From Argentina anserina (lineage: Eukaryota; Streptophyta; Magnoliopsida; Rosales; Rosaceae), in contig NC_065872.1 of assembly GCF_933775445.1 (NCBI RefSeq), positions 13,268,001 to 13,332,000 on the forward strand: a stretch of 64,000 nucleotides of DNA, in the 5' to 3' direction. Shown here piece by piece: positions 37,251 through 49,713 of the stretch. Position numbers and translations under genes: made by a program. The notes beneath the pieces were generated by a model, which saw only the letters and a program-made list of their open reading frames with translations, searched no databases and was not told the origin of the DNA. How positions within the stretch are numbered: position 1 is the stretch's first letter; the number at the start of each line of letters is the position of its first letter.

Positions 37251-37907
37251 ATACCTTTCACGATACTTCAAATATCATTTTTGGTTTTTTTTCTCTTGAA
37301 TAAATGGAGTCAACCACACCCACTCTATTACTGCGACCAAATTCAAAATGTAATTCTTTGCAACATGCTTCTTCCCAACTTATTCCTTCCGTTTTAGAGT
37401 ACTCTCGGGAACAGACCCAATGGAGATGGATAGGCATGTAGCTCAAAGAATTAAAGCACACGGCTACGAACCCCGGTGTCGGGGGTTTGTCAATAAGAGA
37501 TTTACAATTTTAACCTTCACACATGAATAGTAAGTAACATTAAATACTTTGTTATTCAAAACTATTTTTCAAAGTACCTTTCCACAATTTTTTTTAAGTT
37601 TTGTTGTCGGTCTCGCTGGAAATTTAAGCTATTACTGCACTTTTGGTAAAGTTGTTACTGCATTCGTTCACTGTATAAATTTATATTTCCAATGTTGATA
37701 TTACAATATACAATTGTGAAGAATCACATGAACAATCAAAGAAAATAAGGTATGAGATTAGAAGAAAGAATGAAAGCTAGAACGAAAAGTCGAAAACTGA
37801 GATTATAACCCTAGCTTCAATCATCGGCTATAACGTTGGGCGACTCAATCGATCAATCGCTCCTAGATCTGGAAACTTCAGCTGACATGCCTGAGATGCT
37901 GAGAGCA

Positions 37908-38010
37908 TACTGTAGAACGAGAATATGAAAACAAACAAGAGTGCACACACATGTACAAATAAAATGTAATTTATTGATAATCCATTACACTTTCTACAAT
38001 CTTTGAAAAT
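37908..38010 (-). mobile_element. Fragment of the 1.26-kb LTR family
   Basis: It matches 34828-34930 with 'tgtag', 'gaaaacaaac(a/g)agag', 'tgtacaaat(a)aaatgtaatttattga' and 'tacaatctttg' in the same order. Only this end is retained. Confidence 0.55.
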
Positions 38011-38030
38011 CTAAATGCAGAAGTTGGTGA

Positions 38031-38520
38031 ATGAGTGTGAACAAGAAGCAAGATGTTGGGGATTACCTTACATGGACCTTCATGTACCGGAAGCTCACTA
38101 AGAGTCTCAACCATCATAATCTACATGGAGTTTTTCAGATGTTGATTTTTGAAGCGGCGGCGCATGTCTATAATTTATACCATGGCTGGGAAGTGGACTT
38201 CTATGATGATACGTTTGGGAAAGTTAACAGTTTGAAAGCAATTATGAGGTCCAGCCCGGACGTAGGCAAATGGATTGGCTTGTAATTTATATGTCTACAT
38301 GGATTGGTATTGTTATTGATAGTAATAATGGAAGTTTTTGGGCCGCATTAGTATAATGATAGCGATGAAGATTATTTTCTTAAGCAGGCTTTACTTATGT
38401 ATCACCCATTTCCTTTCGTCATTGGTGACAATTATGGATCCAAAGATGATGCTTGGCGCTTAGGGAAGAGTTGTATGCTGGCTGCTGGTGTTGATTACAG
38501 ATTTGTTGTTATGTATTAGC
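38031..38520 (+). pseudogene. Unrecognised coding remnant
   Basis: An 84-codon frame from ATG 38031 to 38285 ('MSVNKKQDVGDYLTWTFMYR'...) is followed after stops by another gene-like stretch near 38360-38518, 'MYHPFPFVIGDNYGSKDDAW'. Amino-acid composition looks protein-like in both, but I do not recognise the family and the two parts do not share one frame. It is probably a broken or transposon-carried gene; it may equally be chance. Confidence 0.25.
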
Positions 38521-38699
38521 TGGCTATTTTGGTCGAGCAAGTGAGGAGGATCACTACTTCTGAGGACAAGTTAACTTGCAAATGTTATTCTAAGTTCCAA
38601 ATTTCAAGAATGTCACCTCTCATATGTTGTTGGGTTCTTATATTTGAATTTGAGTAGAGGTTTCATGGTGCTTTTCTCATTCTAAAAATGAATCTTGCC

Positions 38700-39600
38700 G
38701 TTAAGGGGGGAGCAATGTAACGAGTCATTTGAAGCACACTGTTTTGTTTAACTTCGTGGACACGTTTTGGACGTGACTTTTGTCTCATTACTCCCTTTGG
38801 AGTATATATGTCTCGTTGTAACCTAGCTCAGGGTATCGAATATCAAACCTTGAATTTCATTTCTTTTATTTTCTTAGCTTTAGGTTTTAGATTCGTTACA
38901 CGAGTGTAAGAGGATGTGTGCCCGGATTTGAGACCCCGGTTGTGATTTTGGGGTAGATCGTGTGTCGGTGTGGATCGACGATGGTGGTTGGTGGCTTTCA
39001 TGTTGTTTGGTCGCCATGTTGGATATGGCTAGGTTCTTCCACCGGTTTGTCTCTTCTCTCATTGGTTCTTGTAATCAGGTTGAGTTGGTGGGGATGCAGT
39101 GGAGGACATCAGAGACGTGGATGTCAAGACGACCTTGTAGGTGAGGGCATGCCCATCTTTGGTGCCCATAGCATTCAAATCTCCTTGTGTAGGCTTGGGC
39201 TGCTATGGGTTAGGTTTGGGGGTTTGACCTTCCTCTGGGCAGCCACTTCTCAGTCTGTTTATAGGACCTAGGTCGTGAGGGTTGGAAGATTTGGGCTTCT
39301 AATTCCGTTTGAGTTGGAAGTCTAGATCTATGGTTGAAGTTACTTTAAATAAGTTAGTTGATATTGACAAAGCTTTTCATTCTATTACTCTTGTGTGATT
39401 GCAAGATTCATCCTAGAACTGATTAAGGGCTGGGTGGATTCTAGTTTGCTAGATTTCTCTTGTTGCTTGGTTAGTTTGTGCGTTTTGAATTGACGTTACC
39501 CTAAAAAACAGGGCGAGAACGTGTTCATGTTTTGTTTCATACCTTTTCATCTATTTAAGACTATGCCTCGTTGATTTAATTTTTAAAAAAAGAATATAAC
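38700..39600. other. TG-rich repeat-like block
   Basis: From about 38900 to 39550 the plus strand is rich in TG/GGT ('gatggtggttggtggctttc'), with an A-rich end near 39580. The texture resembles the minus strand of 7311-8030. It may be the 3' region of a non-LTR element, but no domain supports that. Confidence 0.3.
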
Positions 39601-39780
39601 AAATTACTCAAAAGTATTTTAGTTTACAAATAACTCACTACTTAATTTGATAAAGCAAATTAAGACCAAAATTTACAAAATAAGGACCAAATGATGACAA
39701 ATTACCACATGTCATAAAATAATTTACTTTTTACCATTCTTTGACTCATAGTGTTTGCTATTATCAATGAAGATGTTATA

Positions 39781-40014
39781 TGCTACTGTCGATTATATAA
39801 ACTAACTGCTACTGTAGAGTTAAAAACTAGCTGCTACTGTCGACTTGGAAGACACCTGCTATTGTCGACTTGGAAAATACAGGTTACTGTCGATTATGAA
39901 TCAATCTGCTACTGTCGACTTCGAATGTACCTGCTACTGTCGACTTGGAAGGTACTTGCTACCGTCGACTATATATCTAGTTGTTACTGTCGACTAAGAA
40001 TTAACTGCTAATGT
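39781..40014 (+). repeat. 25-bp minisatellite with GTCGAC core
   Basis: About 9.5 copies of 'ctgctactgtcgacttggaa' plus a variable 5-bp end start at 39781, 39807, 39832, 39857, 39882, 39907, 39932, 39957, 39982 and 40006. Two inverted copies of the core ('gacagtagca') lie at about 40439 and 40462. The open frame through it is a by-product of the repeat. Confidence 0.9.
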
Positions 40015-40770
40015 GGTTTTTTTGTGAGTAAAATTTAAAATTTTAAAATTTCTCAAAACATATGCATTATGGTACTTAAATGAAAGCCGATGACATAAGA
40101 AATAACTTTATATATTGGCTCAGCTCCAAATTGCTGCTGGTTTTTTCGGAAAACTTAAATTTGCCGGAAAAAAATTATAAAATGAGGAGAGAAATTTGTT
40201 AGATCTATGAGTGACATTTGGTAATTTTTACGAAAATAAAGATATTTTGAATATTTTTACATTAATTAATTAATTTTATTTTATTTATTTTTTAGACTTA
40301 GACTTATGTCATAATTTATATAAGAAATATGAAAATGAGATTTTAGTTAATTTAAATATGGTCTAGTGCCACTAAGTAATTTTCTATAAAGAATATCGAC
40401 TTTTTTTTCCTGTTTTTCTATTTTTTCCAGTACTTTAAGACAGTAGCATTTGATTTTGTAAGACAGTAGCATATGCAAAAATCAAATGACAAAAACGGCC
40501 TTTTTATCAACCAAACCAATAGCTGTTGGCATCTAAATATATCTGGAAACCAGGGTAAATGGGTAATTTTGAGACACTTGGAGGCTTCAAGCGCGCAATT
40601 GTGCCCCTCTGCACTTGAACACTTTGTCTCTAACTAAGAAACAACAGCGTGCCACTCCCAAACCACCAAGTGGTTACTCAAACCAGAGAACCCTCAAAAT
40701 CTCCAAAACCCCTCAAAATCCCAAACCACTAAACCCTTCTTCTTCTTCTTCTTCTTCTTCTTCAAGAAAT
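40015..40770. other. AT-rich spacer and leader of the chimeric gene
   Basis: Nothing is coding up to about 40600. A (TCT)n tract at 40738-40762 lies directly before the chosen ATG (40771). The frame is open upstream to 40615, but the only possible start there is TTG. Confidence 0.6.
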
Positions 40771-43700
40771 ATGAGAAAGATTAACATGATGATCCCAACC
40801 CTGGATGCCTGCAAGAAGGGCAAGGTTAAGATGACGTCAAACATGTTTGATTTCGATTCTTTTGGGGAACCCGGTAATGCTATTGAACCATCGGGATCCT
40901 TCAGAGACAATGTTCGTATGTTTCTTGAGCAATATGCAGAGCTTGAGACTGACAGTGTTCAGGGCATGCCCATCTGGTGCACCCTTCTTGTTATTCACGA
41001 CCACCGTAGCCTTGTTCTTCCTCTCTACACCATTGAAGAGAAAGTTGATTCTGACTCCGATACACCCTTCTGCGATCAGTGTCATTCCGCAGGTAATCTT
41101 GCTTCCTTCTTTAATATTCAATTTTGGGGTTTAGGGGTTTGGTACCAAATTGTGAATTAAGGGTTTAGTTTAGTTTGTGTGATTTACTACAATTTATCAG
41201 AGTTATATGATTTGTTACTTGGGTCAATCAAGAAATGCTGTTTCTTTTCCTCTTATGGAGAGTTTCAACAATGTCAGCAATTACACCATAAGAGCACTCT
41301 GTGGTTTTAGTTATACACTTGTCTTAATCTACATTACTCTGTTTGGCCATTTTGCCTGTTTGTGAATTGTTTTGTGATGTGATTCAATCAATGTTGATGT
41401 ACTTGAAAGGGTAATGCATTAGATACAGTACACGGAGGAATTAGGACTTAAGAAAGCTAAGATCAGCAAGAAGCCAAGAACATAGAGTGTCATCCACTAT
41501 TTGTATGTATGATTACTTCTCTGCTGTGGTTGATACATGACATGTTGTTATTGTTCTTTAGGCTGGAGTAACCATGATGTATCGAAGATAAAATACCACA
41601 TGATAATCCCACATGATGGTGAATGGAATAAGCCTTTGGATGATGCTGTCTTTCATAAGACAACACATTTATTACATGGAACGATCCACTGTAATGGGTT
41701 TGCTCATTTACTCTGTATCAATGGACTGGAAGGTGGCTCTGAACATCTGTGTGGCAGAGAATTGATGGACCTCTGGGACCGAATATGTACCAATCTTCAA
41801 ACCAGGTAATAATAAAAATCCTTATTTCATCTCCTGCTCTTATATTAGTGAAAATTAAATTACTGATTTTGATGATAGTATATCTTTTGTAGGAAAATAT
41901 CAGTAGAAGATGTCTCAAAGAAGCGGTCCATGAAACTTCGCCTGCTCCATGGGGTTGCTTATGGAAATCCATGGTTTGGTAGATGGGGTTATGGAATTTG
42001 TCGCGGAAATTTTGGTGGCAAAGAGCACATCTGCAGAAGATCACTTAAGATAATCAGCTCACTAGATCTTGGAAAGATAATCCAAGATTTTAGGGACATG
42101 GAGCAGTATGAAGAGGCAGAAAAGCTGAGGCAAATTGTTCGTGATTACAGAAGTTCGAGTGAGACAAAATTGGTGACACTCCAAGAGCTTCTCAAATTTA
42201 TGCTTACGGCCAAGCCATGTTTTCCTGTACGTAGGAACTCCCGACTACCTACCACAAAACCTGCAGATGTGGAGAATGTGAAACCTGTAACTAGAGAACC
42301 TCTCAAGATCAAGCGTTTGATGGAGGCTGTAATCTCTGATCTTGATGTGTATGCCGATGTACTATATCTGTACGAGCATGTGCTCTTGGGCTATCCAGAA
42401 TCTGGCTTGGTACAGTCAGATTTGCAAGCTGTGTTGGATACCAAACTCTTGGTTAAGGACTTCTCATTTAGCAATGATGAAGACAAAAAACTGACACTTT
42501 GTGGAAGGTTGCCTAGTTTGAAAGACAAGGACAGCGTTTTTCCAAATGAGTGGCTTGAAGGATCTGTCAATATGGTTCTATGCCTTCCAGGGAAGTTGGT
42601 GTTTGCAGTGGATTCGCGTGTGACAGTAACACGGACTGACAGACAAGGGAATAAAACCATCATTATACGTACGTAATTCATGTACACTAGCAGTTTTTAA
42701 AAGTTTATACTTCTCTCATCAAATTTATATCATTGATGACAAATTGTTTATTTTACAATCAGGTGATGAGAAGTGTTCTAAAGTGCGGATCATTGGAAAA
42801 GTCTGTGCAACCATGACAGGGAAGCAATATGCTTGTGAAGCCATATGGAAGTGCATGGAAGACTACATGACCACCAATCCCAGCGCATCTGTTCACGATG
42901 TAGCCACAGCAGCGCTGCATTTTATTAAATCCAACGTACTACCTTGTTGTGGTATGTTTATAGGCTCGGTCGAGCAAGGGGTGAGTTGACTTCAAAACTG
43001 TTCCGTACATTTTCTTCTCCTTATTACTAGTATGGTGTAATCTTAAAATGTTCCACTTACTTTTTGACAGGAGGCGATTCTATATGAGTTGGATCATGAT
43101 GTCAAGAATGACATCAGGTATTTCAGGGAAAGACTCAAGATGGTCAGTGGTGATGTATTTGCTATCGGCTCAGGTTCTGAGTATGCATTAAAGGTGCTTA
43201 AAGGTTGGGATCAGAGCCGCGAAAGGGAAGTTATTTCTTATTGCTCTTTAGCTTTTTTGGCGGCAGTGCTAAAAGACATCTATTGTGGTGGAATGCTCTT
43301 GATATATATGTGGGATGAAGAACAGCAAAAGTTCAAGTTTGACAATGAGATCTTAGTAATGGACTTAATTCGAATCCACTTTGGCTCGTTTGCAAAGGAT
43401 CACGAAAGTGGTCTTTTCGTGATGTATGGTGGATTGACTGAAGAGGAGCATTTGAGGTATTTAACACAAATTTTACATTTTTTGTTTACAATATCATCTG
43501 TTGCCTTGTTTGTTAAACTGGTTATGTGTCTGCAGATCTATTGTCCATGTCACTGATGTGGGCCATCAGTTAGCAATTTCAACTTCTGGTTTTGTAGTTC
43601 GGCTACTCATTTTTGAGAACAAGTGCTACAGGGATGAATTCTTAAAGAGTGCGCACCCTTGTGAGAAATGTCCTAAAATGATGCTTCAGGATGATGGAAA

Positions 43701-43866
43701 CTTTGTCCGAAAATTTAAACACATGAAGTTTATGAGATATCTGAAGGTCGGAGGGCAAATAATCTTGATGTCTGAGCCAAGTCGAGGATTCATAAATGCA
43801 CTCGAAACAGATATTCATCAGGTGTCTCCTTTTTTCGATATGGACAATCTGAAGCATTGGCTGTAG
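40771..43866 (+). CDS. Chimeric protein: MS1/MMD1-type N-terminal region fused to a proteasome beta-5-like domain
   Basis: Six exons: 40771-41092, 41562-41805, 41893-42668, 42763-42980, 43071-43456, 43536-43866. All introns are GT-AG with compatible phases, giving 758 residues and no stops. Residues 1 to ~290 match the N-terminal region of the MALE STERILITY 1/MMD1 PHD proteins: 'SGSFRDNVRMFLEQ' (41-54), 'CDQCHSAGWSNHDV' (101-114), 'LLHGTIHCNGFAHLLCI', 'LLHGVAYGNPWFGRWGYGIC'. The C-terminal PHD finger is missing. Residues ~407-602 follow a beta-5 subunit in order: 'EGSVNMVLC' at the Thr1 site (Ser413), 'FAVDSRVT' (Asp429 = Asp17), 'CATMTGKQYACEAIW', 'CGMFIGSVEQG', 'FAIGSGSEYALKVL' (IGSGS 552-556), 'LKDIYCGGMLLIY' (Asp589, Cys592 for Ser169). 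Residues 603-758 are unrecognised, with a 'HPCEKCPKM' motif. Function unknown: a transcription-linked scaffold or a pseudo-enzyme are both possible. Confidence 0.8.
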
Positions 43867-46575
43867 GTATGTACTTTACTCTTGTTTTAGTTTGTTAAAC
43901 TGTTGAGCTCTCATCTGTACTTAATTGCATGTTGCTAATATGAATTGAGATTATGGTGAATGGTAACAAATGTCCACAACACTATTATGATGGTTTTTAT
44001 CTAACTGTCTAAGGCTGCCTTTCTGTGTTTGAATTTCATTATTTGCCTAAAGTTGATGCAGGATGAAAACAAAACATGAAAGTTTCCATTCCTAATTTTC
44101 TTTTATTGGACTAGGAAAGGGATTCACTAATTTTATAAACTGGAAAGCTATTTAACAACTGAGCAGAATTATCATTTTTGGTGATTTTTTATGATCTTGT
44201 TTCCTTCTTCACGGTGCATTAGATGTTGCTGTAGAAAGTAGAACCCCGGATTATTCAGAATTTTCAATCTTTGTAGTGTTATTTCAGGCTCTCTACAGAT
44301 TTTAGTTTCAATGTGAGTTGCATGATTGCCTTTTTGCCTCTTATCATGGATTGTAAAGCTGCAACCTCCATCTTCTAGTGTGGACTGGGTGGTCAGAGCT
44401 TTCCTTTTAGGCTTATATGTGTCAGGTGTGTTTACGCAAACCAATGGTTTTTTTAAAAAAATATTATTATATTAGGTGGACTGCTTGTTTCTCCATGCTT
44501 CGTTTGCAGTTTGCAATCGTTCAATTAATGAAGTAACCAGCTAGAATTTTCTTCTGGTTCATTGCAAGAGGAAGGTCTTAGCTGCTAGGTGATTTTGGTT
44601 CCACTTTATGGGACACGCTCCTTCTAAATCTCATTTGCCTAAGTATTATGTTGTACTAGCTGTGCTTGTGTTTCATGCTTACACCTTTTGTACGTCAGCA
44701 GCATAAAAGTTGGATCATATTATTACCAAGTCTGTACTGCACGCAGAAAATAGGCCATTCTTTTATATCCCTACACATACATTGTTCATTATCCCTATTA
44801 CAACAACTGGTATGTCATTGAGAGACCAAAATGTGCCACGGACACTCTTAACAGCTTATAAAAGTAAATTCACTATTTGATGTCTTTATCTGGTTAAAAG
44901 TGATTCACTCTCTCCATGCTTGTTGATCTGCTGAAAAAGAAACATATATAACAAAGATTTGAGATTTCAAATTATATAAGATCATTTCAATTTATCTTTT
45001 GTTTTTATAGACATTTTACCTGTCTCTCTTGTTTCATTTGAACTATCGGTTCTGCTTTTGCTGGGCATATCAGTAAATTCGTCATTAGTTTTATCACACT
45101 TGAGGTAGACATCTTGTATCATCAGGCTGCCATTTTTTGTGAGGCCAATCTACTTTCACATTGTGTACCAAAGAGTTTCTGCTGGGTTTTACACTTATAT
45201 ATGTAGTCACTCCCGCAGACTGTATTGTGCCAGTCACCATCAAGTTCCATTTTTGTGGTTTTAGCCTTGATAGTGAAGGAATAAGCCTGGTGGCAAATGA
45301 ATAGATTATTTTAGGTTGTGCTTTGTATTCAAACAGTATATCTTCTCAGTAATCATTGTAAGATTAGTTCTGTAGTATTTCAGATGTATATCATGTTGGA
45401 GGTAATAACTGTACTTCAGTTCCTTCGATGTTCGATTTAACGTGTGACTAACCTTGTTCTTTTTTCTCTCTGCTTTTTTTTTTTGTATAATTGCGTTCAC
45501 TGAAGGCTTTTGGGATGATTTCATATTTCCCTGAATGTTTGACGCGACAGCAGAAGCTAATGGAAAGAATGGAGCACATGATGGTCCTGTAAAGATGTAA
45601 GAATGCACAATTATGTAGAATAGGAAGCCAGACTGTCGAATTAACATGTAATCGGGTCAATTGTGTTCATATATCATATCCTATCCTACCCAGTGTTCAG
45701 CAATTATTTGTGCCAAGTAGTTACAATGTTAGTACAAAACTTTTACGCATTTGGCAGTACTTGTGAAGAAAAAAAACTACCAATTAGCGATCACTGTTAG
45801 AAAAACCGAAGCTGATATTGTCATTGCATTGACAAGAAGAGAGCAACGTTTGCGAAAAGCAATGTAAACCTGGCAACTAAGTGCATAAAACCCTGACACA
45901 ATGACGCATAATCCATGGCCACGATTTGTTCTAAATTCCCATTTAACGAGTGAACATGAACCAACCTAAACCTATAGGCAGAAACAGTACCTTACTAATC
46001 ATTCGCTGAGGGTGAAACACAATTAAACTTAACATGCCCACAAAACAGTACCTTACAAATTCCATGTCCAAGACATATTCTGACAAAAAACAATGGAACA
46101 TTCTGTTATGCGTCCTACTTCCGAGAGCCGAAGCCGTACCTCCGAGAGCCGGAGCAAATTTTTAATACATGGCAAAGGGTCATTGGAGAAAACAATCGTG
46201 GTGGAACCCAGGTCGTTAACCCGCGTTAACTTGCAGACGTTAATAAGGGTGGGTGTGGTGCACGTGGTTTTGGTAAATGAAGGGGGGGGGGGGGGTAATT
46301 CTCGTGTTAGTCTGACTTTGACTTTGGCCAAGATGAATATGTCTAATCGTGAGTTAGTCAACGGTCCACACGTGCTAAGTCTTTTGTTGTTTAGGTATAG
46401 GTAACGAGTTTTTTAAAAGACAGCCGCAAAGCACCATGTACTGTGTTTGAATCTACTGGAAATGCTCATTTCTCACATTTCTCCTTCATTTACGGGGATC
46501 AGATTGGTTTGATTTCCCGAGCATTATCCGGTTGTTGTTAGGGCCTGAAAATTTTCTGGTTTCCTCGTATCCGCC
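43867..46575. other. Gene-poor spacer
   Basis: It holds the 3' flank of the chimeric gene, then AT-rich DNA with no supported gene. A run of 14 G at about 46282-46295 stands out. Sequence from about 46060 to 46570 is the upstream region of the MULE-type gene; no terminal inverted repeat was identified. Confidence 0.45.
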
Positions 46576-49500
46576 ATGGACAAGAGAGGTTAGTATGATA
46601 TAAATTCCCAATTTGGTTGAGAAATCGTGGTTCAGCAAATTAAGTTTTGAATATATGATTTTGTAGTTGTAGAAATTGTAGTTATATCATAGTAGTTATT
46701 GATTTTATGGAAATTAAATGTGCATTTGTGAATTTGGAATTGTATTGTTATGCGGGAGGTGATGGAGGAGGTTGGTGATGGAAGTCTTCGTTTTAATGAA
46801 GAGGGATACTTCACTCCACTATTCTCAAACGACGAGGACAATGACGGTGAAAATGTGGTGGAGGATATGAAAAGTGACGAGCAGGATGAATCTGATTGTA
46901 CCGGTAATGAAGATAGCGATTGTGCTAGAGACGAGGGAGGGAAACAAACCAAAGATGGGTATCACGAAAGATATGTCATGTGTGATGACCCTGAAGAGTT
47001 GGAAGAAACCGGGCGGAAATTAGCCAAAGAACTCCTTAAATCAGAGATTTCGTTTGAAGATCTATGCCCATTGACATCAGATAGCATGTGGTGTTCAAGT
47101 CTGAAGGGTAGGGACATGAAGACGCTGAGTATGCATGACTTTGATGACATAAGTTTTCCAACTGTGAATGAGGCTGAAAAATTCTTATACTACTACGCTT
47201 TCATGATTGGTTTCAGCGTGAAGAGGTTCAGAAGGGAAAAACGCGTTGTTGATGAGTGCGAAACAACATGGAGGAGGAGCTGGGCATGTTCTAAAAAGGG
47301 GCACTGCAATAGCAAGAAGAAACCAAAGCCTGTTGTTGTTGGTCCGATCTCGTACAGCGGTGATGAAGCTTCAGAAGATAAGGACACTTACTTTGTCGGG
47401 AAGAAGAAGAAAAAGAAGGGGGTGCCAAGGGGAACCAAGTATACTAGGACCAACTGTAAAGCCATCTTCACCGTGAAGCTGGATGTGGAGACCAAACAAT
47501 ACCGTGTTTTTAGATTTGATACTACTCACAACCATGGGTTTGCAGCTGTATCAGAGAGACATTTTCTTCACTCATTCCGGGAAGTATCTAGTGAGGACTT
47601 ACTTGAGGTGCAAGCGATGCAGTCTACTGGTTTGGGTGTTAGTTCCGCGTTTGATTTTATGGCCCAGCAATCTGGACTTGTATAACAAATTAGACCGGTA
47701 TAGGAGAATGAATTCAGAACTTGGTGATGCAGAGGCTGCAATGAACTGGTTACGAATTAAAGGCAGGGAAGATCCCAACTTTTTCTTCATGTATAGCAGA
47801 GACGGAGAGGGCAGACTAGCCACACTGTTTTGGAGGGACAATGCTTCTTTTTTAAACTACAAAGCATTCGGCGATGTTTTGATCATAGATAGCACCTATA
47901 AAATGAACATATATGAGTTGCCTCTTGTTTTGTTCGTATGCATCCATAACCACCGTGGAAGTGTGATATTTGGTTGTGGTCTTCTGTGCAATGAGAAGGA
48001 GCATACGTTCAGCTGGTTGATTGAGATATTCATGTCATCGATGGATAATGTGGCTCCGAAAACAGTTGTTGTAGACGGTGATGAAAGGCTGCACAAGGCA
48101 CTGCATACGCACATGCCATCCGCGAGGCAGAGGCTCTGTTCCTGGCACATAGGCCGGAAGGTGGGTCAAAATGTCAAGAACCTGAAAGTGCATAAAGTTC
48201 TTGGAAAACTCATATATGCATCATATAATATTGAAGAATGGGATCTGATATGGGATAACTTGATAGCGGAACATGGGTTGGCAGATAATTAATGGTTTAA
48301 ATCATTGCATGGTAGGCGCGAGAGATGGGCTAAGGCATTTTTCAGGTAAATATTAATCAATGCCCATATATTTCGTGTTTGAATTGACATAGTTGGATTA
48401 ATGATTGTTGTAGTAATTGAAGGTTGTTTGTTAAATATTGTAGGAAGAGAATGTTGGTATAGTTAATTTAGAAAATAGGAAGAGAGTGTGAAGTTTATAT
48501 GTAATGAAATTTTGAAATTGATTGCATTAAAAGTTAGAATGCACAAGTTTATAATCCTATATTTTGATAGCATGTAAATAAGCTGAAATCAGATTTCGCG
48601 ATAAGGTGCATATAGAACTAGGAACTATTAGTATACTAAGGTAATGTGACTTGTTAGAAAATGAATTATTTGACTTTTGTTTGAATTTCATGACTATTCT
48701 TCCGAGTGAGTACATTTTATTGGAGACATAAATCATATTTTTGCAGGGGACATCATTGTGCCGGAGTGTGCAGCACACAACGCTGTGAAGGTATGAACAA
48801 TAAGATCAAGACGAAAGTCGGTCAATTCACAAAGCTAGTGGAGTTTGTACCAAGGTTATACCATAGTTTTGGCCGACTGAGAGACCGTTATTTGTTGGAT
48901 AACTTCAAGTCCCGAAACCATCTCAGACAATTTGAGCTAACCATGAAGAGTCTAGAGGAACAAGTATTTAATATCTTCACCGACGATATTTATCTTGTGA
49001 TTAGAGGGCAGATGGTTTTTGAGAATCAATTCATTGTATCCAGCCATATTGATTACGAGGATTCAAGAAATCTGACTCTTTACGTAACACAGTACGGTGT
49101 GGAGGATAGGTATTGGTTAGTTACCTACGTTGGCCGGCCAGAGGATGAAGATGGGGATACTTATACATGTTCATGCCAGCTGCTCGAATCAGATGGAGTA
49201 CCATGTTGCCACATTTTTTGTGTTTTTAAATGGGAGGGTGTTCAGAATTATCCTAAATCTCTGCTTTGCCAAAGGTGAAAAAAAGACGCAGGAAAGAAGG
49301 CATGTATTGATAAGGTGGTGATGGATAATGAATTTGGTGAATCTCAGGCATGTAGGTATGCAAAGTTAATTGGCATAGCTAAAAGAGCTTGTTACAATAT
49401 GTCACTGACTAATGAAGGTTTTGAGACCGGTGTTGGTGAGTTGAACAGTCTTGTAGGGAAACATTATGCTGCAACCCGTGTGAAAAAAGCAAGGCTTAAC

Positions 49501-49713
49501 CTCGACGACAATGAGAATGTTGTGATGGATCCTGTTGGATCTAGAACCAAAGGCACGCATGGCCACAAAGCAGCAGAAGGTAATGTTAACAGAAATGAGG
49601 GAGTCCGAGAGGGTACTAGATGCGGTGAGTGCCATAATCCTGGTCATAATAGGCGCACATGTCCTGATATTGTGAAGGGGGATGCAAGCAAAGGTCGAGA
49701 CCGAAGGGCATAA
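46576..49713 (+). pseudogene. FAR1-related / MULE transposase, broken
   Basis: Domains in order: a FAR1 DNA-binding region (about 47150-47560: 'FLYYYAFMIGFSVKRFRREK', 'CKAIFTVKLD', 'THNHGF'); the MULE transposase core (47700-48290: 'LATLFWRD', 'FGDVLIIDSTYKMNIYELPL', 'LFVCIHNHRGSVIFGCGLL', 'LCSWHI'); after a ~400-nt intron, 'AGVCSTQRCEGMNN'; a SWIM zinc finger near 49165-49215 ('YTCSCQLLESDGVPCCHIF'); and a CCHC knuckle 'CGECHNPGHNRRTC' (about 49624-49665). Lesions: a frameshift near 47665, a TAA before 'WFKSLHGRRERW' (about 48290) and a TGA where a Trp is usual (about 49277). A possible short first exon is ATG 46576 with donor 46589. Whether it was a domesticated FRS gene or a transposon cannot be told, because no TIRs were found. 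Confidence 0.85.

Noticed and set aside
37258..37461. A 67-codon minus-strand frame next to the LTR fragment
   Set aside because: Short, with no recognisable domain, and flanked by repeat DNA.
39751..40011. An 86-codon frame with Cys-Tyr-Cys-Arg-Leu repeats
   Set aside because: It is the 25-bp minisatellite read in cycling frames.
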